Of a stretch of DNA of 64,000 nucleotides, positions 37,938-47,014 are shown piece after piece. The notes below the pieces were generated by a model. That model was not told the origin of the DNA. It did not search any database and worked only from the letters and a program-made list of their open reading frames with translations. A program made the translations under genes and the position numbers. Source of the DNA: Asanoa hainanensis (GTDB taxonomy: Bacteria > Actinomycetota > Actinomycetes > Mycobacteriales > Micromonosporaceae); assembly GCF_900188485.1 (NCBI RefSeq), contig NZ_FZPH01000002.1:124001-188000 (forward strand). Direction: 5' to 3'. Numbering within the stretch: the first letter of the stretch is position 1; each line of letters opens with the position of its first letter.

Positions 37938-37989
37938 CGCCAGCGGGCGATCACCGAGTTGACCCTGACCGCCAGCGGGCGATCACCGA
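37938..37989. repeat. 20-bp direct repeat from a 32-bp tandem duplication
   Basis: CGCCAGCGGGCGATCACCGA occurs at 37938-37957 and 37970-37989, offset by 32 bp. The second copy encodes the VIARWR end of psd; the first holds what seems to be the older end of that gene. Confidence 0.85.
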
Positions 37990-39213
37990 CGCCCCGCCGA
38001 CGACCCGGTCGCCGGGTGCCACGAGCGCGTCCGCCGTGCCGGCCGGCAGGTAGACGTCGGTGCGCGAGCCGAACCGGATCAGGCCGAACCGCTCACCGCG
38101 GGCCAGCAGCGCACCCACGGGCGCGCGCTGCACGATCCGGCGGGCGATCAGGCCGGTCCGCTGGGCCACCACCACGGTGCCGCGCGGGGTGTCGAGCACC
38201 GTGTACGCGGCCACGTTGTGCTCCGCCGCCGGCTTCATCGCGGCCGCGTAGCCGCCGTCCGTGACGAAGTAGTCGACCACCTTGCCGGCCACCGGGCTGC
38301 GGTTGACGTGCACGTCGAGTACCGACAGGAACACCGCGACCCGGAGGAACTCGCCGTCGCCGAACCGCTCGTCGGTGACCCGCTCGACCGAGAGGACCTT
38401 GCCGTCGGAGGCGGCGACCACGGCGGTCGGGTCCTCCGGCACGTCGCGCTCGGGGTCGCGGAAGAACGCCGCGACCGGCAGTGCGGCCAGGGCCGGCACC
38501 AGCCACAGCTTGGACGACGGGCGGGCCCGGCGGGTCAGCGCGGCCACGCCGAGGGCGATGCCGGCGGCGGCCACGCCGTTGGAGTCGATGTGCATCGAGC
38601 GGGTCAGCTTGACGCTCGATGGCCGGTAGGCCGGCGCGAGCCGCTCGGCCAACGCCGCGTCGGCGGGCGAGAACCGCAGGCGGTGCACCCGCACCGGCGG
38701 CCGGTTGGCCAGCACCAGGTCGGAGCCGACGCCGAAGAGCGCCGCCTGCCGGTCGAGCTCGGCCGCCGCTCCGCCGGTCAGGCCGGGCAGCGCCGGCGCC
38801 GCGACGGTCAGCACGCCGCCGTCGGCCAGGTATTTGGCCAGCCCGTCGATGGTCGCCCGGGCGTCTTCCGCCGAGCCGGTCAGCGCCTCGCCGACGATCA
38901 CGACCTGGGCCGGGTCGGCCTCGCCGACCGACTCGGCCACCCGCACGCGGTCACCGACCCACTGGCCCTGCTGGTGCACGTGGGACCGCAGCGCGGCGCT
39001 GGTGGTGCCCGCGCCCGGCGTGACGACCAGCGCGTCGCCCGGGAGCAGCGCGTCGATCGCGGCCTGGAGCACCGCCGACCCCGGCGCGGCACCGACCACC
39101 AGGGCGGTCTTCGGGCCGGCGTGGCGGGCGAGCTCGGCGGTGAGCGTGCGCGCGGCGCGCTCGCCGAAGCTGTCGCGGCCGCTGTCGGCGGGGTGCGCGG
39201 GGGAGGCGGTCAT
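37951..39213 (-). CDS. psd: Phosphatidylserine decarboxylase proenzyme with N-terminal Rossmann-like domain
   Basis: The ATG at 39213 gives 420 residues. The C-terminal 190 or so are a short-type PS decarboxylase: FFRDPERDVP, VHVNRSPVAGKV and the self-cleavage site FGSR in which Ser383 becomes the pyruvoyl group. The first 210 or so residues look like a separate alpha/beta domain (TALVVGAAPGSAVLQAAIDALLPGDALVVTPG) resembling a methyltransferase-like Rossmann fold without clear catalytic residues. The product is phosphatidylethanolamine. The C-terminus was changed by a small duplication (ends VIARWRSGSTR). Confidence 0.88.
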   Translation of the reverse strand: MTASPAHPADSGRDSFGERAARTLTAELARHAGPKTALVVGAAPGSAVLQAAIDALLPGDALVVTPGAGTTSAALRSHVHQQGQWVGDRVRVAESVGEADPAQVVIVGEALTGSAEDARATIDGLAKYLADGGVLTVAAPALPGLTGGAAAELDRQAALFGVGSDLVLANRPPVRVHRLRFSPADAALAERLAPAYRPSSVKLTRSMHIDSNGVAAAGIALGVAALTRRARPSSKLWLVPALAALPVAAFFRDPERDVPEDPTAVVAASDGKVLSVERVTDERFGDGEFLRVAVFLSVLDVHVNRSPVAGKVVDYFVTDGGYAAAMKPAAEHNVAAYTVLDTPRGTVVVAQRTGLIARRIVQRAPVGALLARGERFGLIRFGSRTDVYLPAGTADALVAPGDRVVGGASVIARWRSGSTR

Positions 39214-39264
39214 GTCGGGCTGGCTCCTCAGCGTTCGAATCGGTGATGCCGGCGGGACAAAGCA

Positions 39265-39298
39265 CTGGCCGGCGGAGGTGAAAACCTCCACCGGCCAG
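39265..39298 (-). terminator. Hairpin terminator of the PspC-region operon
   Basis: A 15-bp stem with one mismatch (CTGGCCGGCGGAGGT / ACCTCCACCGGCCAG) lies between the small membrane protein gene and psd, both on the minus strand. It likely separates the two transcripts. Confidence 0.75.
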
Positions 39299-39315
39299 CA
39301 TAGGTGGCGCGGGGC

Positions 39316-39630
39316 TCAGTCGTGGTTTTGACCGCGCGGCGGAGCCGAGACGGGGTCGGTCGTGAGCGCCGGCTCCAGATCGACCTCCGTGACCGGATCG
39401 GTGCCCGGGCTGACCGGGGCCGCCGAGCGCTGCGCCGCGTTGGCGTTGCGGGCGGACCGGACGGCGCCGACCAGGCCGAGCAGGCCCAGCAGGATCAGCC
39501 CGAACGCGACCCACCAGCCGGCGGCCGGCACGTTGACGTCGACGACCTGGGCGAACACCCACCAGCCGACGATCGCCAGGAAGATCACCGCGAAAACCAG
39601 CGAGATCGCGTCGGTCTTGTGCGCCTTCAT
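39316..39630 (-). CDS. Small two-helix membrane protein
   Basis: The 104-residue product has two hydrophobic helices (about residues 8-27 and 36-58) and a polar Pro/Thr-rich tail, with no known catalytic motif. Its ATG overlaps the stop of the upstream PspC gene (ATGA), so the two are co-translated and probably act together in envelope stress. Confidence 0.75.
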   Translation of the reverse strand: MKAHKTDAISLVFAVIFLAIVGWWVFAQVVDVNVPAAGWWVAFGLILLGLLGLVGAVRSARNANAAQRSAAPVSPGTDPVTEVDLEPALTTDPVSAPPRGQNHD

Positions 39631-41165
39631 CGGGTCACCTCCACCCGTCCGGCATTGTTGTGGATGGTCAGCCGCAGCGTGCCGCCGCCGACACCGTCTT
39701 CCCCGTCGTCCTCGACGGTGATCGACTGGCCGAACCCGCTCGCCGAGCGGTTGAAGACCTGCGCGTCGCCGGCGTCGACGCTGACGTCGGCGATCACGTC
39801 GACGTAGTCGGGCACCCGCACCTCGAGATCGCCCGCGTTGAGGCTGACGTCGACCTGCCTGTCCTGGTTGGTGAAGTCCAGGGCGCTCAGGTCCAGCCGG
39901 GCGTCACCGAACGGCAGCCGGTAGCTGGTCCGGAGCTCGTTCATCGTCTGCGGTTCCCAGACCGCGTCCCGCCGCCCGAGGTTGTCGTGGTCGATCTGGT
40001 ATTCCGCGATGGACGAGATCCCCAGCGCGGCGGCGGCCGCCAGGCCGAGGGCGATCAGCCAGCGGGCCCGGCCCAGCCAGGCGCCGACCAGCAGGCCCAG
40101 CGCGATGGTCAGCAGGGCTGCCGCGAAGTAGGTGGTCGGGCGGACCCGGACCACGTTGAGGAGGTCCAGCATCGCCACGATGCCCATGGCCACGAAGATC
40201 ATGGAGAAGGTCGCGAAACCCAGCGCCGAGCGCTCCTTCGGTGGCTTCGGTGGCTTGGCCGGCTTCGGCGGTGCGGGCGGGGGCGGGGGCGGCGGCCCAC
40301 CGTACGGGCCGTAGGGCGCGAACGGTGGCTGGTAGCCCTGCTGCTGCCGGGGCGGGAACGGCCCCGCGGCCGGCGGGAACTGCGCGGTCGGCTGGGGGTA
40401 CTGCGGCGGTGCCTCGTACGTCTGGGTCGGCTCGTCGTACGCCCGCGTCGGCTCGTCGACCGCGACCGGCGGCGGACCCGCCGGGGCGGGCGGCGCCGGT
40501 GCCGCCGCGAAGGGCTGGGTCGGCTGTTCCGGGGTCGACCGCCACGGTGTGGCGCCGCCCCAGGGTGCCGATCCCGACCAGGGTGAGATGTTGGACCAGG
40601 TGAACCGCTCGTCCGTCGGGCCGGACGGCACGGGCTGTGGCCCGCGCTGGTTGCGGTTGAGCAGCAACGCGCCTCCAATCAGAATCGCGGCGCCCAGCAC
40701 GACCGCGCGGAACGGGTCGGTGACCAGGAAGCCGAACAACACCGTGCAAGCGACGCCGAGGACGATCGCGGTCACGGGCGACATGCTCGACCGGCCCTTG
40801 CCGAGCACCGACTCGATCGGCGACGCGGTGTCGCCCTCGCCCGGGATCAGCAGCCACGCGGTCACGTAGATCAGCACGCCGACGGCGAAGAAGAGGGTGA
40901 GCACGGCGAACAGCACGCGCCACAGGATCGGGTCGGTGTTGGTGGCCCGGCCGATCGCCGCGCAGACCCCGGCGAGATACCGACCGTTGTACGGGCGGGT
41001 CAGCCCGTACCGCGCGGCGAAGCTGGCCGGGCCCGGCGCGGTGCCAGCCCCGGGGGTGCCGTGCGGGCCGGCCCCGGGCGGGGGCGGCGGCGGTGGTCCG
41101 GGCGGCGGCGCGGCGGCCTCGTCCGCCGGGCGCGGGCCGGCCGGTGTCTCGGGGGTCTCGGTCAT
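39627..41165 (-). CDS. Large PspC-domain membrane protein with beta-structured C-terminus
   Basis: This 512-residue protein has a Pro-rich N-terminus (a PPPPPPP run), then a PspC domain (RPYNGRYLAGVCAAIGRATNTDPILWRVLFAVL), several hydrophobic helices and a long Pro/Gln/Tyr-rich cytoplasmic linker. More helices follow, and a final repeat-like beta domain (VDVSLNAGDLEVRVPDYVDVIADVSVDAGDAQVFNRSA) recalls the LiaF/DUF4097 type. It is divergent from a PspC-fused sensor kinase, so it is probably the sensor partner or target of that system. Confidence 0.85.
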   Translation of the reverse strand: MTETPETPAGPRPADEAAAPPPGPPPPPPPGAGPHGTPGAGTAPGPASFAARYGLTRPYNGRYLAGVCAAIGRATNTDPILWRVLFAVLTLFFAVGVLIYVTAWLLIPGEGDTASPIESVLGKGRSSMSPVTAIVLGVACTVLFGFLVTDPFRAVVLGAAILIGGALLLNRNQRGPQPVPSGPTDERFTWSNISPWSGSAPWGGATPWRSTPEQPTQPFAAAPAPPAPAGPPPVAVDEPTRAYDEPTQTYEAPPQYPQPTAQFPPAAGPFPPRQQQGYQPPFAPYGPYGGPPPPPPPAPPKPAKPPKPPKERSALGFATFSMIFVAMGIVAMLDLLNVVRVRPTTYFAAALLTIALGLLVGAWLGRARWLIALGLAAAAALGISSIAEYQIDHDNLGRRDAVWEPQTMNELRTSYRLPFGDARLDLSALDFTNQDRQVDVSLNAGDLEVRVPDYVDVIADVSVDAGDAQVFNRSASGFGQSITVEDDGEDGVGGGTLRLTIHNNAGRVEVTR

Positions 41166-41319
41166 ACCGTCGATATTGCGGGCGCCGGTGCCCGAGCGGC
41201 CTCAGGCATGGACCCTGAGCGCACCCTGAGAAATACGGCGGCCCAGGTTAAGGGGCCTCCCCGTGGTCGCGGGCCGCTGTTACGTGTGACCATCGGAATC
41301 ACCCGAAAGGAGGCCCGCC

Positions 41320-42585
41320 ATCACCGCACCCGCCGCACCGACCGCACCACGCCTCTACCGCGCCCGCGATCGCCGCATGGTCGCCGGTGTCGCGGCCGGC
41401 CTGGCCGAGCACCTGGGCGTGCCACCCACCCGGGTACGCGTGGCGTTCCTGTTGCTGCTGGGGTTCAGCGGGCTCGGGCTTCTCCTCTATGCCGCGTTCT
41501 GGGCGGTGTTGCCGCAACGGTCCCGCACCTCCGGTGACACGACCCGGCGCGACCTGACCCAGGTGCTGCCGTTCCTGCTCATCGGCATCGGCGTCCTGAT
41601 CAGCCAGGCCCTCCTGCTCAACTCCGTCGGCGCGGCGGCCACCGGTGGCTGGCTGATCGCCCTGGTCGCGGTCGGCGCGGGCGTCATCTGGCACCAGTCC
41701 GACCCCGAACGGCGCCGGCAGTGGAGCGAGACCCTGCCCTCGATGCCGTGGCTCGCGGCGGTGGTCGACGAGAGCGACCGCCGGGCGTTCCTGCTCCGCT
41801 TCATCGGCGGCGGCGTGCTCGTCGCGACGGGCTTCATCGGCGTCGTCGCCGTCTACGCCCCCAACGGCGACATCGGCGCCGTGATCAACGGCGTGATCTT
41901 CGCGCTGGTCGGCCTGTTCGGCGTCGCCGTGGTCGCCGGGCCGGCCCTGTGGCGCACGTTCAACCAGCTCCGCGCCGAGCGCGAGGGCCGGATCCGCGAG
42001 ACGGAGCGCGCCGAGGTCGCCGCCATGGTGCACGACCAGGTGCTGCACACGCTCGCCCTGATCCAGCGCAACGCCGGCGACGTCAAGGTGGTCCAGCGGC
42101 TGGCCCGCGGCCAGGAGCGCTCGCTGCGCAACTGGCTCTACAAGCCGACGGCGTCACCGACCGAGCGGTTCGCGGCGGCCCTGGAGCAGGCGGCCGCCGA
42201 GGTCGAGGACACCTTCGCGATCACCGTCGAGACCGTCGTGGTCGGCGACCGGGATACCGACGAGCGGGTCAGCGCGCTGGTCGCCGCCGCCCGCGAGGCC
42301 ATGGTCAACGCCGCCCGGCACGCCAAGGTCCAGACGGTGTCCCTCTACGCGGAGGCCGAGCCCGACCAGCTGAGCGTCTTCGTTCGCGATCGCGGTGCGG
42401 GATTCGACCCCTCTACAGTGGAAGAGACCAGGCACGGGGTGCGCGGCTCGATCATCGGCCGGATGGCCCGCCACGGCGGCCGGTCCGAGATCCGCAGCGA
42501 GCCGGGCACCGGCACCGAGGTGCGCTTGTTCCTGCCGATCGCCCGGATGACGACGACCTCAGCAAACGCCAGCAAGGACAGGTGA
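41320..42585 (+). CDS. PspC-domain sensor histidine kinase, apparent ATC start
   Basis: The only in-frame codon with a proper ribosome-binding site is ATC at 41320 (AAAGGAGG ends 6 bases upstream). The first ATG, at 41377, would cut into the PspC domain (LYRARDRRMVAGVAAGLAEHLGV). From ATC the protein has 421 residues: PspC domain, several membrane helices, a HisKA_3-like region with His238 (MVHDQVLHTLAL) and a HATPase domain (NAARHA, DRGAGFD, GVRGSIIGR). It should phosphorylate the LuxR-type regulator encoded 7 bases downstream, in LiaS fashion. Confidence 0.85.
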   Translation: MTAPAAPTAPRLYRARDRRMVAGVAAGLAEHLGVPPTRVRVAFLLLLGFSGLGLLLYAAFWAVLPQRSRTSGDTTRRDLTQVLPFLLIGIGVLISQALLLNSVGAAATGGWLIALVAVGAGVIWHQSDPERRRQWSETLPSMPWLAAVVDESDRRAFLLRFIGGGVLVATGFIGVVAVYAPNGDIGAVINGVIFALVGLFGVAVVAGPALWRTFNQLRAEREGRIRETERAEVAAMVHDQVLHTLALIQRNAGDVKVVQRLARGQERSLRNWLYKPTASPTERFAAALEQAAAEVEDTFAITVETVVVGDRDTDERVSALVAAAREAMVNAARHAKVQTVSLYAEAEPDQLSVFVRDRGAGFDPSTVEETRHGVRGSIIGRMARHGGRSEIRSEPGTGTEVRLFLPIARMTTTSANASKDR

Positions 42586-42592
42586 GCCGGAC

Positions 42593-43264
42593 ATGACCGA
42601 GAACCCCACGCCGACCGAGGCGCCACAGGCGTTGCGGGTGTTCGTCGTCGACGACCACGCCATGTTCCGGGCCGGCGTACGCGCGGAGCTCGCCGGCCGG
42701 GTCGACGTGATCGGCGAGGCGAGCACCGTGGCCGAGGCGGTCAGCCGCATCGGGGCGCTGGAGCCCGACGTGGTCCTGCTGGACGTCCACATGCCCGACG
42801 GCGGCGGCCGCGCGGTGCTCGAGGTGGTCCGCCGCACCCACCCGCACGTCCGTTTCCTGGCGCTGAGCGTCTCGGACGCCGCCGAAGACGTGATCGGCCT
42901 GATCCGGGCGGGCGCGCGCGGCTACGTCACCAAGACGATCTCCTCGGACGAGCTGGCCGCCGCGATCCGCCGGGTGGCCGACGGCGACGCGGTCTTCAGC
43001 CCGCGCTTGGCCGGCTTCGTGCTGGACGCGTTCGCGAGCCGCTCGGACACGGCGGTCGCCGACCCGGAGCTGGACCAGCTCACGAACCGCGAGCGCGAGG
43101 TGCTGCGGCTGCTGGCCCGCGGCTACGCGTACAAGGAGATCGCGAAGGAGCTGTTCATCTCCATCAAGACGGTGGAGACGCACGTGTCCAACGTCCTCCG
43201 CAAGCTCCAGATGTCGAACCGCTACGAGCTCTCCCGCTGGGCCGCCGACCGCCGCCTGGTGTAA
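42593..43264 (+). CDS. NarL/LuxR-family response regulator
   Basis: The 223-residue regulator has an intact receiver (Asp20, Asp21, phospho-site Asp64, Lys114) and a C-terminal LuxR HTH (LTNREREVLRLLARGYAYKEIAKELFISIKTVETHVSNVLRKL). It lies 7 bases after the PspC-type kinase, forming a two-component system, and probably controls the divergent PspC operon. RBS and ATG are normal. Confidence 0.92.
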   Translation: MTENPTPTEAPQALRVFVVDDHAMFRAGVRAELAGRVDVIGEASTVAEAVSRIGALEPDVVLLDVHMPDGGGRAVLEVVRRTHPHVRFLALSVSDAAEDVIGLIRAGARGYVTKTISSDELAAAIRRVADGDAVFSPRLAGFVLDAFASRSDTAVADPELDQLTNREREVLRLLARGYAYKEIAKELFISIKTVETHVSNVLRKLQMSNRYELSRWAADRRLV

Positions 43265-44013
43265 ATATTCGGATTAATCGCATTTGCTCGGGTCCGCACC
43301 GGTCCGGACCGTTCCTCCAGCGAGAGACCGCTCCGCTTCGCTCCGCTGCCAGGCCCGCGCCGGGTCGCGCTTCAAGATCTAGGTAATCCGTGGTGGCGGA
43401 GAGCGATTCACTACCGCCGAACCCCCGCGCGTTCGGGAGTCTGGGCGTTGACGGAGGGGATTGTTGTCGGGACCGTTCGTGGCGAATTGTTGCCGGCGTG
43501 TTAGATGGTCCGGTCAAACCCTTGTGTACGGCGGCGAGATGTGTTGATCTAGCGCCTGCGTTCGCCGTGTCGGTTGTCCGGTCGCTTCGCCTTGGCGGTG
43601 GACGTGGGTTGGGCAAGGAGCGGCGGGACGTGGTCGCCGGTCGACACGAACTCGCCGCGTGGCCGCAAGGCTCCATCGCAATCTTCGCCCATCCGTGCAA
43701 CCTAAAATCTCCGCTGGCGCGTCTCGTCAGCTGCACGGAGCGTGTCGGAACGCTGGCGGGTGGCTATTGGACACACTGGTGGATCGGTGCAAATCGCCTC
43801 CAAACGATCGCGTAGAGCGCGGTCGATTTGGTCCGATTTGCGCTGCCTTCCGTCTGATGTGCACGGTCGGCTCGCTGTTACACCTGACTGCCCGTTCGCT
43901 GACATCACTGTTATCTGAACGATGCATTCGACTATTCCGAACTCGCTTCATGACGGCTAGCTTTTGCCGAACAGGCGAAGCGACCCTTCGTCCGATCTAG
44001 GAGGCCCCCGTCC
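43265..44013. other. 749-bp region without a supported gene
   Basis: GC content looks lower and codon bias is absent in all frames. A short hairpin, GGTCCG-N8-CGGACC (43291-43310), may end the response-regulator transcript. The 3' part (about 43750-44000) is the leader of the peptide importer and may contain its promoter (TTCCGA-N17-TAGCTT near 43937-43965 is a weak candidate). Open frames here (for example 43390-43815) have no recognisable motifs. It may be a long leader, a decayed gene or a small RNA locus. Confidence 0.5.
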
Positions 44014-45063
44014 ATGAGGAAGACCGACTCGGCGTCTGACGTCCCTGCCGCCGGCGCAACCGATGGCCTTGGTGGGACCGTCGCGTTGGAGGTCAATTCC
44101 CCGGTCGACGCCCCCATTGAGGCGCAGAAGAAGGAGTTCGTCGGTCGTTCGCCCGGTCAGCTCGCCTGGCTGCGCCTCAAGCGCGACCGCACGGCCGCCA
44201 TCAGCGCGATCACGCTCGTCATTCTCGGTGTGATCGCACTTCTCGCCCCGGTGATCGGCAAGCTGCGCGGGATGTCGGCGACCCAGCCCTTCACCGACAA
44301 GCTCAACGACTACGCCATGCCGCTCGGCTACGCCGGCGGCATGAACAGCACCCACTGGCTCGGCTTGGAGCCCGGCAACGGGCGCGACATCCTGATGCAG
44401 TTGGTCTACGGCATGCGCACCTCACTGCTGATCGCCTTCGCCTCCGCGATCGTCGCCTCGACGATCGGCGTCCTGATCGGAGTCCTCGCGGGTTACGCGC
44501 GCGGCTGGCTCGACAGCGCGATCAACTGGGTCATCGACCTGACGCTGGCGTTCCCGTTCCTGATCTTCGCGCTGGCGGTCATCCCGATCGTCGAGGACCG
44601 CTTCTTCGGCGCTCGCGACGCGATCCCCGCCAGCTTCCGGGTCGGTCTGATCATCGCGACGTTCGGCATGTTCAGCTGGACCTACACCGCCCGCCTCGTC
44701 CGCGGCCAGGTGATCGCGCTGCGCGAACGCGAGTTCGTCGAAGCCGCTCGGGCCGCCGGAGCGGGCACCCAGCACATCCTGTTCCGGCAGCTGCTGCCCA
44801 ACATCTGGGCGCCCATCCTGGTCACGCTGTCGCTCAACGTGCCGGCCTTCATCACCACCGAAGCCGCCCTGGCGTTCGTCAACATCGGCGTCATCGAGCC
44901 GACGCCCGACCTCGGTCGAATGATCTTCAACTCGATCGCCTTCGTGGCCAGCGACCCGTGGTACACGCTGTGGCCCGGTATGACGATCTTCATCCTGGTG
45001 CTCGCGTTCAACCTGCTCGGTGACTCGCTGCGGGACGCCCTGGACCCGAAGTCCACGCGCTGA
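44014..45063 (+). CDS. Peptide ABC importer permease, OppC/DppC type
   Basis: The 349-residue permease starts after AGGAGG. It has an N-terminal cytoplasmic part, six helices and the EAA loop (FVEAARAAGAGTQHILFRQLLPNIWAPILV) that contacts the ATPase. The order of this operon (C, A, B, D, F) is unusual because a permease gene precedes the binding protein. Confidence 0.9.
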   Translation: MRKTDSASDVPAAGATDGLGGTVALEVNSPVDAPIEAQKKEFVGRSPGQLAWLRLKRDRTAAISAITLVILGVIALLAPVIGKLRGMSATQPFTDKLNDYAMPLGYAGGMNSTHWLGLEPGNGRDILMQLVYGMRTSLLIAFASAIVASTIGVLIGVLAGYARGWLDSAINWVIDLTLAFPFLIFALAVIPIVEDRFFGARDAIPASFRVGLIIATFGMFSWTYTARLVRGQVIALREREFVEAARAAGAGTQHILFRQLLPNIWAPILVTLSLNVPAFITTEAALAFVNIGVIEPTPDLGRMIFNSIAFVASDPWYTLWPGMTIFILVLAFNLLGDSLRDALDPKSTR

Positions 45064-45158
45064 CCCCGCGGAGCACCCAAGACTTTGCAACACGCACGTT
45101 TCGTTCGGAAATCTCGGGAGCTGAGGGAGCCCCCAGCCGGGCGGGAAGGGAGAAGATC

Positions 45159-46907
45159 GTGCGATTTAAGGGAGGAGCGCTGGTCGTCGGCGCTCTTGCC
45201 GTGGCGCTCGCAGCCGCGGGTTGTAGTGAAACCACCAACGATGGAGACAACGGCGGTTCGCAGGAGGCGAAGACCCAGAGCGGGTCCATCTCCTACGAGG
45301 CCGCTGACAACACCGGTCCGGCGAAGGCCGTCGAGGGCGCCACCAAGGGCGGCACCCTCACGGTCATGCAGAACTCGGACTTCGAGCACCTCGACCCCGC
45401 CCGTAACTACGTCAACGTGCAGCAGCTGACGGCCAACCTGATCTACCGGTCGCTCAACGGTTACGTCGAGGACGGCAGCGGCAAGATGCTGCTCGTCGGC
45501 GACCTGGCCACCAACCCGGGCACCGACGTCAACAAGGACTGCAAGGTCTGGGAGTTCAAGCTCCGCGACGGCCTGAAGTACGAGGACGGCTCGGCGATCT
45601 CCACCAAGGACGTCGCCTGGGGCATCGCGCGCAGCTTCGCGCCGGAGCTCAACGAGGGCCCGCACTACATCCAGCAGTGGCTCTACCCGGGCGGCGCCTA
45701 CAACGCCTCCTACAAGGGCCCCTACGAGGGTGGCCAGATGCCGGCCGGCATCGAGACGCCGGACGACAAGACCATCAAGTTCACGTTCGCGGCTCCGCAC
45801 TGCGACATGCCGTACGCGGCCGCGCTGCCGACGTCCGCGCCGGTGCCGCAGGCCAAGGACACCAAGGGCCAGTACGACCTGAAGCCGTTCTCCTCGGGTC
45901 CGTACAAGGTCAAGTCCTACACCCGTGACAACCTGCTCGAGCTCGAGCGGAACCCGAACTGGGACGCCAACACGGACCCGATCCGCACCGCGTACCCGGA
46001 CGTCTACAAGTTCTCGTTCGGTCTCGAGCAGCAGCAGATCGCGGAGCGGCTCGTCGCCGACGCCGCGGCTGACCAGGCCTCGATCACCTGGGGTGACACC
46101 CCGCCGGCCGTTCTGCCGCGTACCACCGGTGCCGGTGTGGCCGAGCGCGTTGCCAAGGGCCCGACGCAGTACGTCTGGTACTTGGGCATCAACAACCAGC
46201 GGATCAAGGACAAGAAGATCCGTGAGGCGCTCTACTACGGTCTCGACCGTGACGCCGCGCTCAAGGCGATCGGTGGCACCTCGGCCGGTACTCCGGCCAG
46301 CACGCTGATGTCCCCGACCACCGCGGGCTTCGAGGCGTACGACGCCTACAACGCTCCGGCGACCGGTGACGTCAACAAGGTCAAGGAGATCCTGGGCGGC
46401 ACCACGCCGCCGCCGCTGGTGCTGGCGCACAGCAACACGCCGCTGCGTACCGCGCAGGCCGAGGCGATCCGTGCCAGCCTGGTCAAGGCGGGCTTCCAGG
46501 TCACCCTGAAGGCCATCGAGGCGACCAGCTACTACGACGAGGTCGGCCGCAAGAACACGCCGTTCGACCTCTACCTGCACGGTTGGGGTTCGGACTGGCC
46601 GACCGGTTCGACCATCATCCCGCCGCTGTACGACAGCCGCGAGATCGTCGACGAGGGCAACCAGAACCTGGCCTACTTCGCCGAGCCGAGCATCGACGCC
46701 GAGATCGACCGCATCAAGACCCTGTCCGCGGCCGAGCAGGACGCGGCGTGGATGGCGCTCGACAAGAAGATCATGACCGAGTTCCTTCCCGAGATCCCGG
46801 CTTACTACGACGCCACCCACGAGCTCTTCGGCTCGAAGGTTGGCAACGTGTTCCTGAGTGACGCCTTCGGCGCCATCCAGCTGAACAAGATCTACGTCAA
46901 GCCGTAA
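45159..46907 (+). CDS. Peptide ABC importer binding lipoprotein (family 5)
   Basis: The GTG at 45159 follows GGGAG by 6 bases; the product has 582 residues with a lipobox LAAAGC (Cys22). The family 5 solute-binding fold is evident (LDPARNYVNVQQLTANLIYRSL, KDVAWGIARSF, YFAEPSIDAEIDRI). It captures oligopeptides or similar ligands outside the membrane for the OppBCDF complex. Confidence 0.92.
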   Translation: MRFKGGALVVGALAVALAAAGCSETTNDGDNGGSQEAKTQSGSISYEAADNTGPAKAVEGATKGGTLTVMQNSDFEHLDPARNYVNVQQLTANLIYRSLNGYVEDGSGKMLLVGDLATNPGTDVNKDCKVWEFKLRDGLKYEDGSAISTKDVAWGIARSFAPELNEGPHYIQQWLYPGGAYNASYKGPYEGGQMPAGIETPDDKTIKFTFAAPHCDMPYAAALPTSAPVPQAKDTKGQYDLKPFSSGPYKVKSYTRDNLLELERNPNWDANTDPIRTAYPDVYKFSFGLEQQQIAERLVADAAADQASITWGDTPPAVLPRTTGAGVAERVAKGPTQYVWYLGINNQRIKDKKIREALYYGLDRDAALKAIGGTSAGTPASTLMSPTTAGFEAYDAYNAPATGDVNKVKEILGGTTPPPLVLAHSNTPLRTAQAEAIRASLVKAGFQVTLKAIEATSYYDEVGRKNTPFDLYLHGWGSDWPTGSTIIPPLYDSREIVDEGNQNLAYFAEPSIDAEIDRIKTLSAAEQDAAWMALDKKIMTEFLPEIPAYYDATHELFGSKVGNVFLSDAFGAIQLNKIYVKP

Positions 46908-47014
46908 CCAGTTCCACTAGCGTTCCCTGAACCGCTGTGATCGGGTGCGGGTGGCTTCCCACAGGACAGCCACCCGCACCCGACCCGGCAATCGTCATCG
47001 GATAGGTGCGTCCC

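Noticed and set aside
41377-42585. ATG at 41377 as start of the PspC kinase
   Set aside because: It cuts the PspC domain and lacks a nearby ribosome-binding site, while AAAGGAGG sits correctly for ATC at 41320.
43390-43815. 141-codon frame in the long gap before the peptide importer
   Set aside because: No codon bias, no ribosome-binding site of note and no recognisable motif; kept only as part of an unassigned region.
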